Source: Trichoplusia ni
Lineage: Eukaryota; Arthropoda; Insecta; Lepidoptera; Noctuidae
Direction: 5' to 3'
Assembly (NCBI RefSeq): GCF_003590095.1
Contig: NC_039481.1
Location: forward strand, 2,852,001-2,916,000
Length of the DNA: 64,000 bases
The notes beneath the pieces are model-generated. The model worked only from the letters and a program-made list of their open reading frames with translations. It did not search any database and was not told where the DNA came from. A program made the translations under genes and the position numbers. Below, piece by piece: positions 1 to 13,174 of this stretch; position 1 is the first letter of the stretch, and every line of letters begins with the position of its first letter.

Positions 1-3000
1 ATGAGTTGTCTTCTTAAATTAAGAATCTATACCAAGTTCTTACAATTAAGTATAAGCTATATAGTAGGTATTTAAAGATGAATATTTTCAACAGGAGTGT
101 CCGAATCTGAGAGATTTGGTCTTCATCGGGAATCCGATTTGCGACAGTCAGCCAGACGTGGAGACATGGCGCAATCAGGCTACATCTCGTCTCCCACAAA
201 TAACTAAGTTAGATGGGATACCTATCATTAGGGATTAACATTAATTATGATTAGAAAACCATTAATGATTATGAAATAGATATCTTTATTTTTATTGAAT
301 AAAAATTTATTGAATATTTAGATATTTTTTTCTAGGACAAGGACTCACCCTTCACTTGTATTAGTCGAAGCGTATTGTTAGTTGAGATTTGCTTTTCCTG
401 ATAAATGGAGTACACATTTTTTTCTTCCATTGTTTCTATTCAGAACCAACGATAACTTCAGGTCCATAGAGATAGTAGATGTTTTAAGTCTAGAAGACTT
501 ATTGTCATACACTTTAACTACAAGACATTATTATATTGCCCTTCCGTTGCTGTCCCAGAAGTGAACTACAAGTCCTATTATCTTTATTAAAATTCCCTAA
601 GTCTTTGATCAAAACTTGTATCATTTTGTATTCTAACAAGTCAATTACAAAACTATTCCGGTCATGTTTTTGGGTATTCATCAAAGTACCTTAAATTTAA
701 TTCTCTGAATAACAATTTTGATTGCGTGACACTTTTCGTAACAATGGGTGATAGAGAGCCACTTGTTTAGGCAACGAATTGAAATGACGATAATATTTGA
801 AATAATAGCTTCGCCGCATCGCGTCGCTTGCCTGACATTTATGACAGATTATGACTCTGGCAATACTAATAACTGCTGCACACGCCATCTATCTATTAGC
901 TGACGCAACTAAAACATGACAGCGTCAAGATTGGGTTCCATTAATCGAATAATGATTGCGATGGACAGATTGAAGATTACAGAGTAATTCAACTAACTCC
1001 GTGAAGCGATTAATTGACCCATTCGTTGATAAAGTCTACAATCATTACTATCGAAGTGATATCAATACACACCTCATAAAGTTAAATTAGACCTCCACAT
1101 ACAGAAGCTATTTTTATTGCTTAAGGAATAAAGGTAGACTGTCCTTATTTCCTCCGGAAATCGATTGCAATCAGAAAAACGCGTGGAAATTGCTTAATAA
1201 CATAAATGAGTCCCCTACTTTGGTACTAAAAAGAAGCTTATTTTATCACAAATTGCCCAAATCTTCATTCAAATGGCTCGCTATTGTCCGTACGACTTTA
1301 TGATTCGTCATACGTCTCAAAGCCAACGTAATAGCCTGCTTAATTCGCGCCAAAAGGAAATACGAATTGGCCGGGGACGCCATTGCCGGCGGAAAAGTCC
1401 CTCTCTCCGTAGACGCGCGAATGGTCCTGCTATTGTGCTGCCACTAATAAAATTTAATGATGTAAACGGATAGCACGAATTTATCTAACTCAGAATTCGA
1501 AGGGGGCGCATTGAGGGGAAATCAATTAACGACAATATATCAGCTGTAAAGCAAATTGAATTCCGCGTTGTTACATGATACTGTTTGAGTTTAATTATTT
1601 AATTAACAATGTTTCTTTGAAATTTCGTGCCGCGAAATACCTATATAGACGAAATAAAGCGCAGTCATTTCAAATTTATTATTGAGGTACTTCGCAACTA
1701 AAGCTGATAAAGGCAATCCGTTGTCCTACCTTTTTCCGCCTAAAAAATAAATTTCTTAAAATTAATATATATGATGTAATTTTGTAAAGTAAACACAAGG
1801 CCCAAGTAAATCGTGCATTAGGTACATAGGCTACCTACCTATTTCTAACATATTTTCCTGAAATTTCCTAACCAAAGAAAACTTCAGCTACGTAACTTAG
1901 TAGCAGTTAATGTATTATAACTCTTTCCTCTAAATGCGTATCAATAACGGCTAACTATCAACTTAAATTAGTAATATAAATTGAAGTACCCGAGTATTTT
2001 TGTTCCTTTGCCTGAAGTAAGTACTCTGTGTAAACAAGCCATATGCTTCACACGTCCGTACACTAAGTGACATTTGAATAGTGTTCAATAATTTAATGGA
2101 AAGCCGGTCATTGTGTACTCAACGTAATGGACCGATAATTGTCCAGCCAAACAGAAGTAACTCTGTTAATCAAAATAAAGCTCGCACCTTCCCTACGCAT
2201 TATAAATGAAGCATGCTCCCTTGTTAATGCGTACAAATGCCGCCGACCGCCATCTAGCCCGTCATTATTTAATTATTAACACTACAATCGACCTAATTTT
2301 GATTTCTATTTGACATTTCGATTACGCGGCACGTAGCCGCCGGCGCGCAGCCATTTTGTGACATCTGTCCTCGAATGTGTTACGAACTATAAAATTCAAT
2401 TTCCCCAATCGGCCAGCTCGACACATTTATTATTCATAGGTCGGTACCTAGATGCCCGGCCACTAACAGATGTGATCTTTTACGTGAAGGAATATCAAAA
2501 AACATGACGTTGATATAAAGAGCAGTGATTCTAAGGGACATGAATTTAATATAAGATCATGTGAATCCAATTTACGAGCATATTCGGATTGTATAAAAGA
2601 AAGTCCAACTACATTCACAAATAAGCTATTCAATCGCGTGACATCAGAGTTTTTCCGCTGTGGGAAATGAGTTTTCATTGCAGTTATTGAAAATTTGAGT
2701 CAGTATTGTTTCTGAAAAGCTATTAATATTGTAGGAATGTAGCTTGTAGTTTATTGGCAATCAATCGGCTTCAGGTCACGCCACTGATCGCGTTTAATAC
2801 TTGATTCGATTGACTGATATTCATGCCGGTAATGACTGTATCGTACCTCCAGCTGGGCAGTTTCTATTTTATTTTAATGTACTAATGGTGCCTGCACAAG
2901 GTACGTGGCTAGTGAATATCGGGTTCACGTTCTTCTATTAGCCAATAAATCAATCCATGTCCTCGGTAATGCACAATCCATTTGCTCGCATGTTGCCTAA

Positions 3001-6000
3001 TTGCTGTTAGCGCCGCCCAATAGCCGCATTAGGTTAAAACGCTGGCGGAGCAGCCCGCCCTCGTCGCCGGCCCCGAGCAAACACATGGAACTAGCTATAT
3101 TCTACTAAAATGGCTGATTTTCTAGCTCACGAGATGTATCCCCAGCAAACGGTCGCGCTTACGCCACTCAAAGGCGGAGAAAATGGCTTAAGTGCTTTCT
3201 CTATTATGCTTAAGGTCGTTCGTGAAAAGGATAATTTTCAACTCTCCAGCGCCCACGCTTTGTCCGGATTTGGAAATAGTAGGGATGAGACAAAATTATA
3301 CAAGATTTTATTTTTTGAGGATGTAAAGTTTTCCTGGTTGAGAAAAGCGGTTTGTTTTGAAAAATACTCTTTAATTACATTTACGGTTCATTGTGATCAT
3401 TATGTTAGTGTGAATAACAATTCTGAAACGCTCAAAACAAAATCTGATTTATTTTAGTCGGGTTTAACTCAGTCCTCACGAATTACCGCATATATATATA
3501 CTTAAAGTTCATTAGTTAAGAATTTGTTAGTGCCCAAACAAATCAAATAGAACCAACATGGTGCTCAACATTTAGCCGATTTACCAACTTTTTTTTCCAT
3601 AAGCCACGTTCACACTATGATAACGTCTCTCAAGATAATATATTTTTAAGTTGGGTAACCTATTGTCGCGGCAAGCGCCGAGGGTAGCGAAATAAAGCTT
3701 TTCCAACAAACAATAGTTCCGGCCCTTTGTCGCCCTCCGAGTTGAGTAAACATTAGTAGTTGAGGGTATTGTTGCCCCCGCCTCGGAACCTCCTTTGAGG
3801 TCCTCTCCTCGGCCGCGCTCTACCGAATCGAGGCCTAACAGTTTACGGCCAGATAACTCCCACTTAACCCTCATTATCTTTTGTTTGCTAAGAATTGTTT
3901 GTTTTTGTGGAAGTACATTGTAATTTATTACTACACTTAGGTATCTTAACCAAGTAGTTCGTATATTGTAACGCGGGATGCTTAAAGGAGGGGTTGGTTA
4001 AGAAACACTGCAGATAAATAAATTGTGAATTACCGTTAAGACATACACTAACAGACAAGTGACCAACACTGCATTTACTTAAATACTTATACATCTTAGT
4101 TATCTACCTTTCAAGTAGGTAATAGTTTTATGTCTCTCGTTTGTTTTAGTATTTACATTGGATGTTGCTGTTGATCTTTCCACTATTGAAAAATACTTAA
4201 TAACAAGAAGGTAGGTATTTGTTAACTTAATAATAAATAATAATAATAATAAGTGGCCACACAAGCATGCATATAGACGGTGCTTAATATAAAAGCATTT
4301 CCTAAACCTATGACCATGAAGTACAATGTAAACAGTAGAAGTCACGATCATATCATAAATTTCTTTCAACATTAACACCTACTTTACATAATAGCCGATA
4401 AACCAAATTTAGTTTTCATGTTACGCACCCTCCACAACTACTTATAATAAGCAATGATCAATGGAGAATAATCCTATTGTGTCGCGCTCACACAAAAAAC
4501 CATGTCTGAATTATTCCGCCACGGTTTGGCGCTAATATCTCCATTACATTAGTGAAGAGCCTCATTGTTAACCACATCACTACTAAATCTACATGAAAAA
4601 GATTACGCGCCAAAATGTTGACAGTTGTCGCATAGACAAAAGAAACATGAGTGCATTTCGATATACGCATAATGGTTTGTGTTTATTTAATTTAAGTCAC
4701 TGGCAACATAGAATAATGGCGTGTTTGCGCTAGCGGCGCTCGGCTCCGACTTGAGCCGGGAGCGCTTCGGGGCAATAAAATTAATGAAGCGAGGAGATGG
4801 GACCATTTTACTTGTATTATTCGTCTCCTGCGGCCTGAGACTGGAGCGAATGTCCATTAGTTCTGTTTTAACATGTTAGCGAGGTTGAAACGTTGTAAAT
4901 GCGATTTACTTTACAGAGAGGGTGGAAAAGTAGCCTGAGAGATTTGATCACGATCAGTAGCCAAAGCGATCGGAAGTGATCTCAAATGCCTATTTGTTCG
5001 TAGTAAGAGTTCATAATTTATTTACAGCCGAGTTTTTAGATCGACTTGTTTTTCTTTCTATTAGAGGGGACAAATAAGAAACTTATGAGTAAAAACCATC
5101 AGCCTTTATGGAAATCGAGGTTTTACTTTTATGATTTTTCTCTTAGTCATCTAAACGAACATTTATCTGCTAGTTAAAAGGCCCTTAGCTCGTAAACTTC
5201 TCAATACTCTTTATAAATAATTCTACTTTTAATTTATACTATCGTAAAAGCAAATATTTCAAATAATAGAATAAGGTTAACAAAGACCGTATTACACCGC
5301 ATTAGATGTTAACTGATGAGATGAGAGCGTGCGCGGCGGTTACGCGCGTCAAATTCTACGCGATACCATCTAAATCCGCAGTTTGCTCCTATACTAATCC
5401 ATTGTATATGCGTGAAAAGCGGAATAACTCACTCTTTTGTCATAAATAAGTATTTAAAATGTAGTAATGTAGGTTCATGTTATAAGTTGGTAAAAGTACA
5501 ATGAATATGATGTCTAAGTATGTTTTTAACATTTGGTGATTTGAGCCACTAGTTTTTATGACTCTCTTTTTAGTAGGTACCTATTTTTATAAGTATCACG
5601 TTAATTTAAAGTGAGACTGTTGCAGTTGTGAAGAAAAAAAGACGGCGCTGTCTCGAAGAGGTGGTGATAAGTCTCCAAGTTACGACATGCCTACATATCT
5701 ATAATTTTCTACATTGTGTACAATTATCGAATTCCTACTTAATGTAAATGTCAATTTGCATATAATTGTTTCATACTCCTGTCAAAACCAAAACGCCGGT
5801 CAAAGAAACGAAGGCTGCTAAGTATACAATGTAAATTCATATGAAACTTGTAACACTACAATCCTCGCTACAGCCAAGCTCACAAACATTTCGTTAACTG
5901 CAGAAAATTACATAGAAGTCATTCCTTTATAAAAGCCTCGTCGACCACAAAGGGTGTATCGCAGGCGCTAAACCGTCGCACGCTCATTACGCGAACATTT

Positions 6001-9000
6001 GCTACTACTATTAGCATATCAAATGGTCTTATCTGATGTAACGGCTGCCCGCTTGCACTCGGCCAGTGCGCCCAACTAATGTTCCTACGAGACAATAACA
6101 CGATTAGCGATATAAATACAGTAACAAGAGCATAACAAGGGATTTTAGCAGGATACGTTGATTCTTATCAGGCGTCGCTTGCGAGGGTAGAGCATGTTCT
6201 TTTTTGAGATATTAAAACACTGCAGTATAGGGTTACGGGTATCGTTGATAGCTTGGATTGTACTTGATCATTTTTTTTTGATCATCTTTAAATAAATGCA
6301 GATAACATCACATACATTGTTCTGAACCCAAAGTAAGTTGCTACAGCACTTGTGGTATGGAATTCAGATACAACGAAGATGCTAGCACAAACACCCAGAC
6401 CCGAGACAATGTAGAAATGTGATTTTTTACGTTGACCCGACCGGGGATCGAACCCGGTACCTCAGAGCTAGCGACACCTTGAAACCGGTGCGTACGCCAC
6501 TCGACCACGGACGTCGTCAAATTTATAAACTTTTAAGGGAAATAGATCTTCTATTTGTATTTGCAAGACCATCTACTTCTTACAGGTTTTTATTAAACCA
6601 GTAAGTATTTTCGTGAAGATACTGTTACTCCCATTCACAACTACATAAATATGTAACTACTTCTATTCATGTATACGAAACAAGGTTTGCAAAAAAAAAT
6701 AACATCGAAATTTGTTTTACACGCGAATGATAAACTTTTATGAGGCTGTTACTAGCAACAATAGGCGGAGCGCACCCGAGCCCCGGAGGTTTAGTGCGTC
6801 CGATTTCCATACAAAAACTTCTATTTCCCCGGCTAAATGGCACGTGAGAGCACATAAAACTGCGGGAAAACTACACCCAGCTACCGACTAGTTAACTTTT
6901 TTATTATTTCACCCTTTGCAGGAGAGATAAATAACAACAGTAGCCGCAACATTATTTATTATTGGCTAGGACTCGCGGTGTGTCGCTGCAGAGCAGGATT
7001 GACAATATTATTATAAGCTATCTCTGAGAAGGATGTCAAAATGACCTTACCGAGGAGAATTTTACTGATCTGGCAGTACTAGTTCCAAATTAAACAGCTA
7101 AGTTTGTCGACAACCACAAAATGTATTGTGACGAAAACAATTCGATTCCAAGAAAAACATCAAGAATAACATTGACATATACGAACGACAAAGAAGTCCA
7201 TAAATCCAATTGATCTAACAACACAGTTAACTCTATACTAACTAAATCTAAGAATGTTAAGTAGGCATCATAAAAACTTATAGGTCGGCTACGGCGATGT
7301 ATCCTACACGCGTCAAACTGATCTCGAGCCCAGCGACTTGTGCCATCTCTTAGGAAGTGATTTGTCAGTGCCGCCCCCTCTCGATTGAATAATTCAAATA
7401 ATCGAGGTATTTATATGTAAATAGCGAGCCACATCTCCATACGAAAGGGCCGATCGGTACATAAATTTGGCAAGACGACGAGAAAACTGCGACGCACCAC
7501 CGATCTGATTTATTCGCTAAGTTTTGGAAAAAGTGGCGCGCGTCAGGAAATGTTTGTCTAATCGCGTTTATTGCTCCGACCCGGGATTTTGCGCCCCGCA
7601 GCACACAAGGGAGAGCCTGACTACGTTACACAACGAACTTGTACGAAAACAACTGCCTGCCGATGACAAAAATATAGTCATTGGGCTTCGAGTAAACAGA
7701 AACCACAGGATCAAAATAAAATTTATCAGTAAAGAGAGTCAACAAATCCCTCAATAGCAACAAAGAAAAAAACTGTTTGTTTCTATATTTGTCGTATACT
7801 AGCTGACACGTGCCCGAATCGTAGGACAAAATGTAAGCTTGTTTAAGCTTTCAATTAGTAAAAGGATATTCAAAATAGTTTCAGTAATTTCTTAAATAAC
7901 ACACAAACTCACCAAATTAACCACTTTATTATATTAGACGTAGGTACTACGAATAGATTCACACGTCCTTTACCGAAACATTCCCACAATTAGATCAATC
8001 TTCTTCCGCGGCATAATAACGTCGTATTATGAAATTATGAGGCATTCCGTATTCGGGAGCAGTTCGCACCGACATATGGGTGCGACACTATTAGTCATAG
8101 GTGCCGGCTACGCTAGACTCCTGTCATCAATCATGTACTACGAACGGGGAGGAACGGGTAAAGTGTTAATAATCGCTACAGCCACTATTGTTCATTTGTA
8201 ACTAAATTCAAGTAACGTATGGAATGATATCACCGCGTAAAATTTGGAGTTTATAAGATTTGTTTATTTGTAAGATCGGTTGGTTTTAATTATTGGTTTT
8301 CAATTATACCTATTTAAATAATAAGTTTGTCCTTTGTCGTAAATAAGTTTTAGGCCCAGAAATATTTAACTCGTTCAATTCCCAAATAGAGGCGTGTGAC
8401 GTCTTTTTTATTGAGATGATTACATCTACTGACTTCATATACGGCCTTAACACGGGAAGTATTAAAACATTAACTGATCAAACTGTAAATGTATTGTAGA
8501 GTGTTAAAAGTGAAAAAAGCCGTAGCCTACGTCTGATCAGAATACTCCAATAACATTTCAATTTGACCTGACTCAAGGGTAAAAAACTCAACCCTAAAAA
8601 GCACATTCAGCTTTATAGAACAGAGAAATAAGCAAGTGAGCAACAAAACGCACTTTATCAGGTGGCGGCCGCTTTATCCCGCTAATGACCAACCCCTCCA
8701 GAGTAATAAAAGTCGATATCAGCCTCCCTACACCGCCCAGCGACGAACAATCTTGATACTAGTACATAAATATATTATTCATTTAGGTATTTACTTTCAT
8801 ATGCTAAATATGATTTAATAGGTAGAGCTGTTACGCACCTAGTTTCTCTGATTTCTCAACGTATGCTTTGCGCGTTTTTGGTTATTTATATAACTTCAGA
8901 TAATAAAGAAATTGCGGTATATGTATTAAACACTATTAATGAGTCATTGTCCAAATCACTTAGATATACTGATAATTGCGTAACTGGGTTCTACGTTAAC

Positions 9001-12000
9001 GGATTTTGTATATTCTTAGCTCAGATTAAATTGACACGTGCTACGAGCTACGCCGAATGATATGAATTGATAAATATCTGTTTAACTAAATTTGTTTTTG
9101 ATTTAATCATTTAGATAAGTATACCAAACAAGGATTTTGATTCGCATGTTAATTCATTTCATTCAAAACTATAGAGTCAAAGGTAACCGCATTTTCATTT
9201 CATTGAATTTTGACTTTCCAGGTACAAAAGTTTTGTTTCACAATAAATTATAGAAAACATTAGCATTTTGGTATGAAAAGGGAGTAGGATCAAAACATTT
9301 TCATTGAAGTACATGCCCAGCGAAGCGTTGCTGAGAATTAGCGGCGGCGGGAAAGAAAAATGATTGTGACAGTCCGGCGAACACCACTAATGGAGTCTGC
9401 GTCTGCGAAATATCCCCACTTAGAGCAGTACCTACCTACCACGTGGCACGTACATATACGAGCTACCAGCTCAGCACTTTACCACGTTCATAATTAAAAT
9501 ATTTCTCTATAATACATCAAACAATAACTTTCACTAACTCTTCCATTATCCATGACATTCGAAACTTCCACGCCAGTTGTTAACGGACTAATCTTCAGTT
9601 TAAAAGTGATCAATAGCTAGATAACACTGCAATAGGGCGATACTATCTGATTCATGTATCTACTTAAATTCAAATCGCCTTCGAAATACACAGAGGGCAA
9701 TTCGAATGTAGCAATAACGGGGCCCCACCCTACCGATACAATACAACACTCCCCTCACAAATTAAGTGTAAAACAAACCTAATGAAATTTAAATATCTTT
9801 TCGGCGACGCAATAACTGCACAAATAAAATCATGTCGCGGGGGAGAGTATAATCGCTTCTATTGTGTACACATTGTATGAAATTATTCTGTTGAGAAGTT
9901 TTACAACCCTGTCGCAGTGCGATGACAGTGTCGACCCTACATATTGTTAGCTTTACGAGTGGCGAGGTTAGTGTGACAAGGTAACAGGGGCTCGTGACGT
10001 CGTAAGAAGGGGCGGGAATGCTCTCGAGACAGTAATAGGCTCTTGCGGTGATGATAAGCCTCTCATTGTTAGCTTGTTAGTGGATAATTCGCCGTAATGT
10101 GTTTAGCGTGCGTGGAGAGGAAATCTGCGTTCGCTGTTTATTTTAGGATACGGAGTATGTAGGAACGTGTCCCTTTTACATCCTTTACCTACTTGTGCAA
10201 TTAAATTATATTCGTAATGTTTTCTTCCAATTCGTATGTGGTTATAACAGTTGCAATTTGCTACCTATCGTATCCACTACCCAGATTTTTACTTAACTAC
10301 TTTCCTATGTGTACCTAATAAGCCAAAACAAATCCATATTCTTCGACAGCATTACGTTTCCTTTGAATAAAAGAACGTGAACGATATTTTCACGTAATTG
10401 GACAAGTATTCAGGAGCGGAAACATTATTATTCTAGCAGATTAACTCGAGTATCCAAATGAATCTCTTAAAACAGACGCTCGCTCCTCAAAGGGGAGGAT
10501 ACTAATTTTCTTTCAACTTTAAAAGAAGGTCCCTTTCAAGAAGTGGAAAAAAGTTACAATCGAAAAGGAATTTGCGTTTTAAATCCTCTAATGAAGCTGA
10601 GAACTTTGTAATGGAGGGGCGAAAGGCTGTGGGTAAATTGAGGAAAAACTTGCGCTCGGAAATGAACTGAGATTGTTACATAAAAGTATTAATTAATATG
10701 GAATCTTTGTTTGTACTAAATAACAAGTAAATATCAGTCGAGTTTTTTGCCTACATATTAGATTGTCAAATCACTCTCATACAATATATAACTAGATGAA
10801 TTTGTTTAATAAGTACTCTTTTATGAAGTGGCTAGCTGTTGCTCGCGGTTGCGCCCGCCTTGATGTCGGTTACAGCTGCAAAAACGTTCCTCCCATACTC
10901 GAAGACGCATAAATAAAACATATGTGTTAATCCAAGGTGCTTGGACTTGACGATGTAAGAAACATAAACAACAACACATATAATATACAAATAAGTCTAA
11001 TAACACAATATTTACGTGAAAATTCTCGGTCGAGATAATAAGGGTGATTTGATCTGATTGAAAGTATATAGTATATAAGTATATTTACATACTTTAACCT
11101 CCCCAATAGAATAGATAAATAATCAAATCATAACTAAGGAACTCGTTAACGAATAACAGTTTACCTCAGTTTGCTTATAATAGTGGAATATTTGTCTCCT
11201 GCATTGTAAAATAGCAGTACCTATAAGCGCGCAAAATGTTAACGAACGTTGCTTACTTAACACGCGCCTATCGTGCCTTGGTTTTGCGTCCAATTAGAGT
11301 TTTGACTTCAACACAGCGATTCCATTGTTTACAGGTGTTTAGTTATAATTTATTACGAGCTTCAACCACTTAAATAACGCCTAAATACTTTGAATTTGTT
11401 TTACTGATGTAGTTAATCCTTACTAATATCATAATGCAAAAGTAGATATGTCTCTTGTCCGTCTTGCTTTCAAGTCAAAGCTAATTTTTTGATATTGTAA
11501 TAAAATTTAGGATGCAGATAGTCCAGAGACTGATGGCATACGCTATTTTCTTACTGCCCTTATGGGAGGAGGGATAATGGCGGGTATCTAAGACTACATT
11601 CTATGTCGCGCCGTTATTTTAACGACAGCACGCCGTCAACTGAAGTCCACGCCGACGGAGTCGCGGGCAACAACTAGTGGCTATAAAGGCCTGTGCAGAT
11701 GGCGTATTTTGTGCCTACGGGCTAAAGCTTACTGTACTGTAAGTAATAAGTAGTGCGTAAGGTAGGATAAAGAGGGTGATCGTTCGATGTCATCGATCTT
11801 AGTGTAGTATTCTCGCTTTCCTAAAAGTTTGCCGAGTTAGAAAAACTTTATGATTTAGAATAAATAATGAAAATTCATAAAAATAATAAAAAACATAGTC
11901 ATTAAAAAGTATATTGTATATTTTAACTTATTTAGGTACTTGAAGAATCCCCGGTAATATCCAGGTATTTTTTATTATTTTCTTAGTTCCTGGAGGTCTA

Positions 12001-13174
12001 GACCTTACGCTCGAACTTAATACATTTTCTTGTTTTTGATTAATATTAACATTTTTTGGTCTTGATCTGAACATTATTTCTTGAAATTCTGGTTTATTAT
12101 TTAACATCACACATATTTGTCTTACAGATTGCCATCAACGGGCATAATTGCAGTTCGTTAAATGAGGTAAATTAATTTGTCAATAAAATAAAAACAGACT
12201 TAAAATTTTGTAACAAAATTTAATAATGTAGGTATAAATATTTTTTACATTACATTATAATTCAATTGCGTGCTGGCAACATTAGCCAACACTATTCGAC
12301 AGAAATTAAGAAAGATGTATTTTATAAGCATTTACACTGTTCATATGCGGTATTTAATTTGATCCATATATTTTATATATCTAGGTATATTTGGACTAAA
12401 ACTTAAATCGGTTAAAATGATAGCATATTGAAAAGTGATAAAATTAACAATGAAACAAAAATCATTGGAAGACATTTTATCACGAGTTGAATTGAACTAG
12501 ATATAATTAATATATTTTTCATTTATTTTATTTAGCAGAACAGAAATACAATGAAGGCAAATAATACTAGATTTTTTCGGATAATGAACTTCGTATTATT
12601 ACTTAAAGTAAATATTCTGAGTAACTATTGATACCAATAAGTGCACATACATTAGGCACTTAAGTGATTTAAAAACCAATCTCCCTAACATTTCCCAATA
12701 AGCTTGTGAGTTGTGACATTAATTATTTACGCCAAAATAAAACTTGCTAGTTGAGATTGAAACTGAAATTGTACAATTTGATAAAATTATTTTAAAATTT
12801 TACGTAAAATAATGCAATAATATTGTTTGTTTGCACATATTTTATTTAAACTTGGCTGTTTTTTTCATTTTAGTACATCGGGCATTTCTTTTAAAAATTC
12901 TAAAAGTAAGAGGAAACTGCAACAAAGATACACCAAAATTGCAAAAATCCTCAACCTTAAACCGTTCGGCTATTTCCGGCTACCTTCGTACACGATCGGC
13001 TGTCTCATACCGACTCGATAACAACCAACGGAACATTACAAATATATTTTTTCAACAAACAACGAATTCCAATTTCAATTTGTAACAGGCCTAACAAAAC
13101 GGTACAATTATAAAGGGTTAGCTACATAATAAGTACATACAAATAATTTTAACAAATGGTACAATGTGTTGTGT
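1..13174. other. Gene-poor region, no supported gene
   Basis: I find no exon here with recognisable homology, no convincing splice-linked series of open frames, and no conserved domain. Open frames are short (up to 115 codons, at 3110-3457) and their translations look non-coding. The DNA is AT-rich with small GC-rich islands, for example near 2325-2355, 3000-3075 and 4720-4860, and it contains one SINE at 6290-6517 and an ATA microsatellite near 4230-4252. It may be intergenic DNA or the intron of a large gene that extends beyond the window; the sequence alone does not decide. The first few hundred bases at 12800-13174 probably include the 3' UTR of the minus-strand ABCF1 gene. Confidence 0.5.
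6290..6517 (-). mobile_element. tRNA-derived SINE, family A, copy 1
   Basis: Read on the minus strand, the element begins with a tRNA-like head carrying a Pol III A box (TGGTCGAGTGG) and B box (GGTTCGATCCC). A tRNA-unrelated body of about 150 bp follows and ends in an ATTT-rich tail. Two further copies with the same head, body and tail lie at 29570-29795 and 42977-43212. The head resembles a class II tRNA but has mismatched arms and is always fused to the body, so it is a retroposon and not a tRNA gene. Confidence 0.85.

Noticed and set aside
3110..3457. 115-codon frame starting MADFLAHEMYPQQ
   Set aside because: No recognisable domain, no splice partner, and a composition like translated non-coding DNA.
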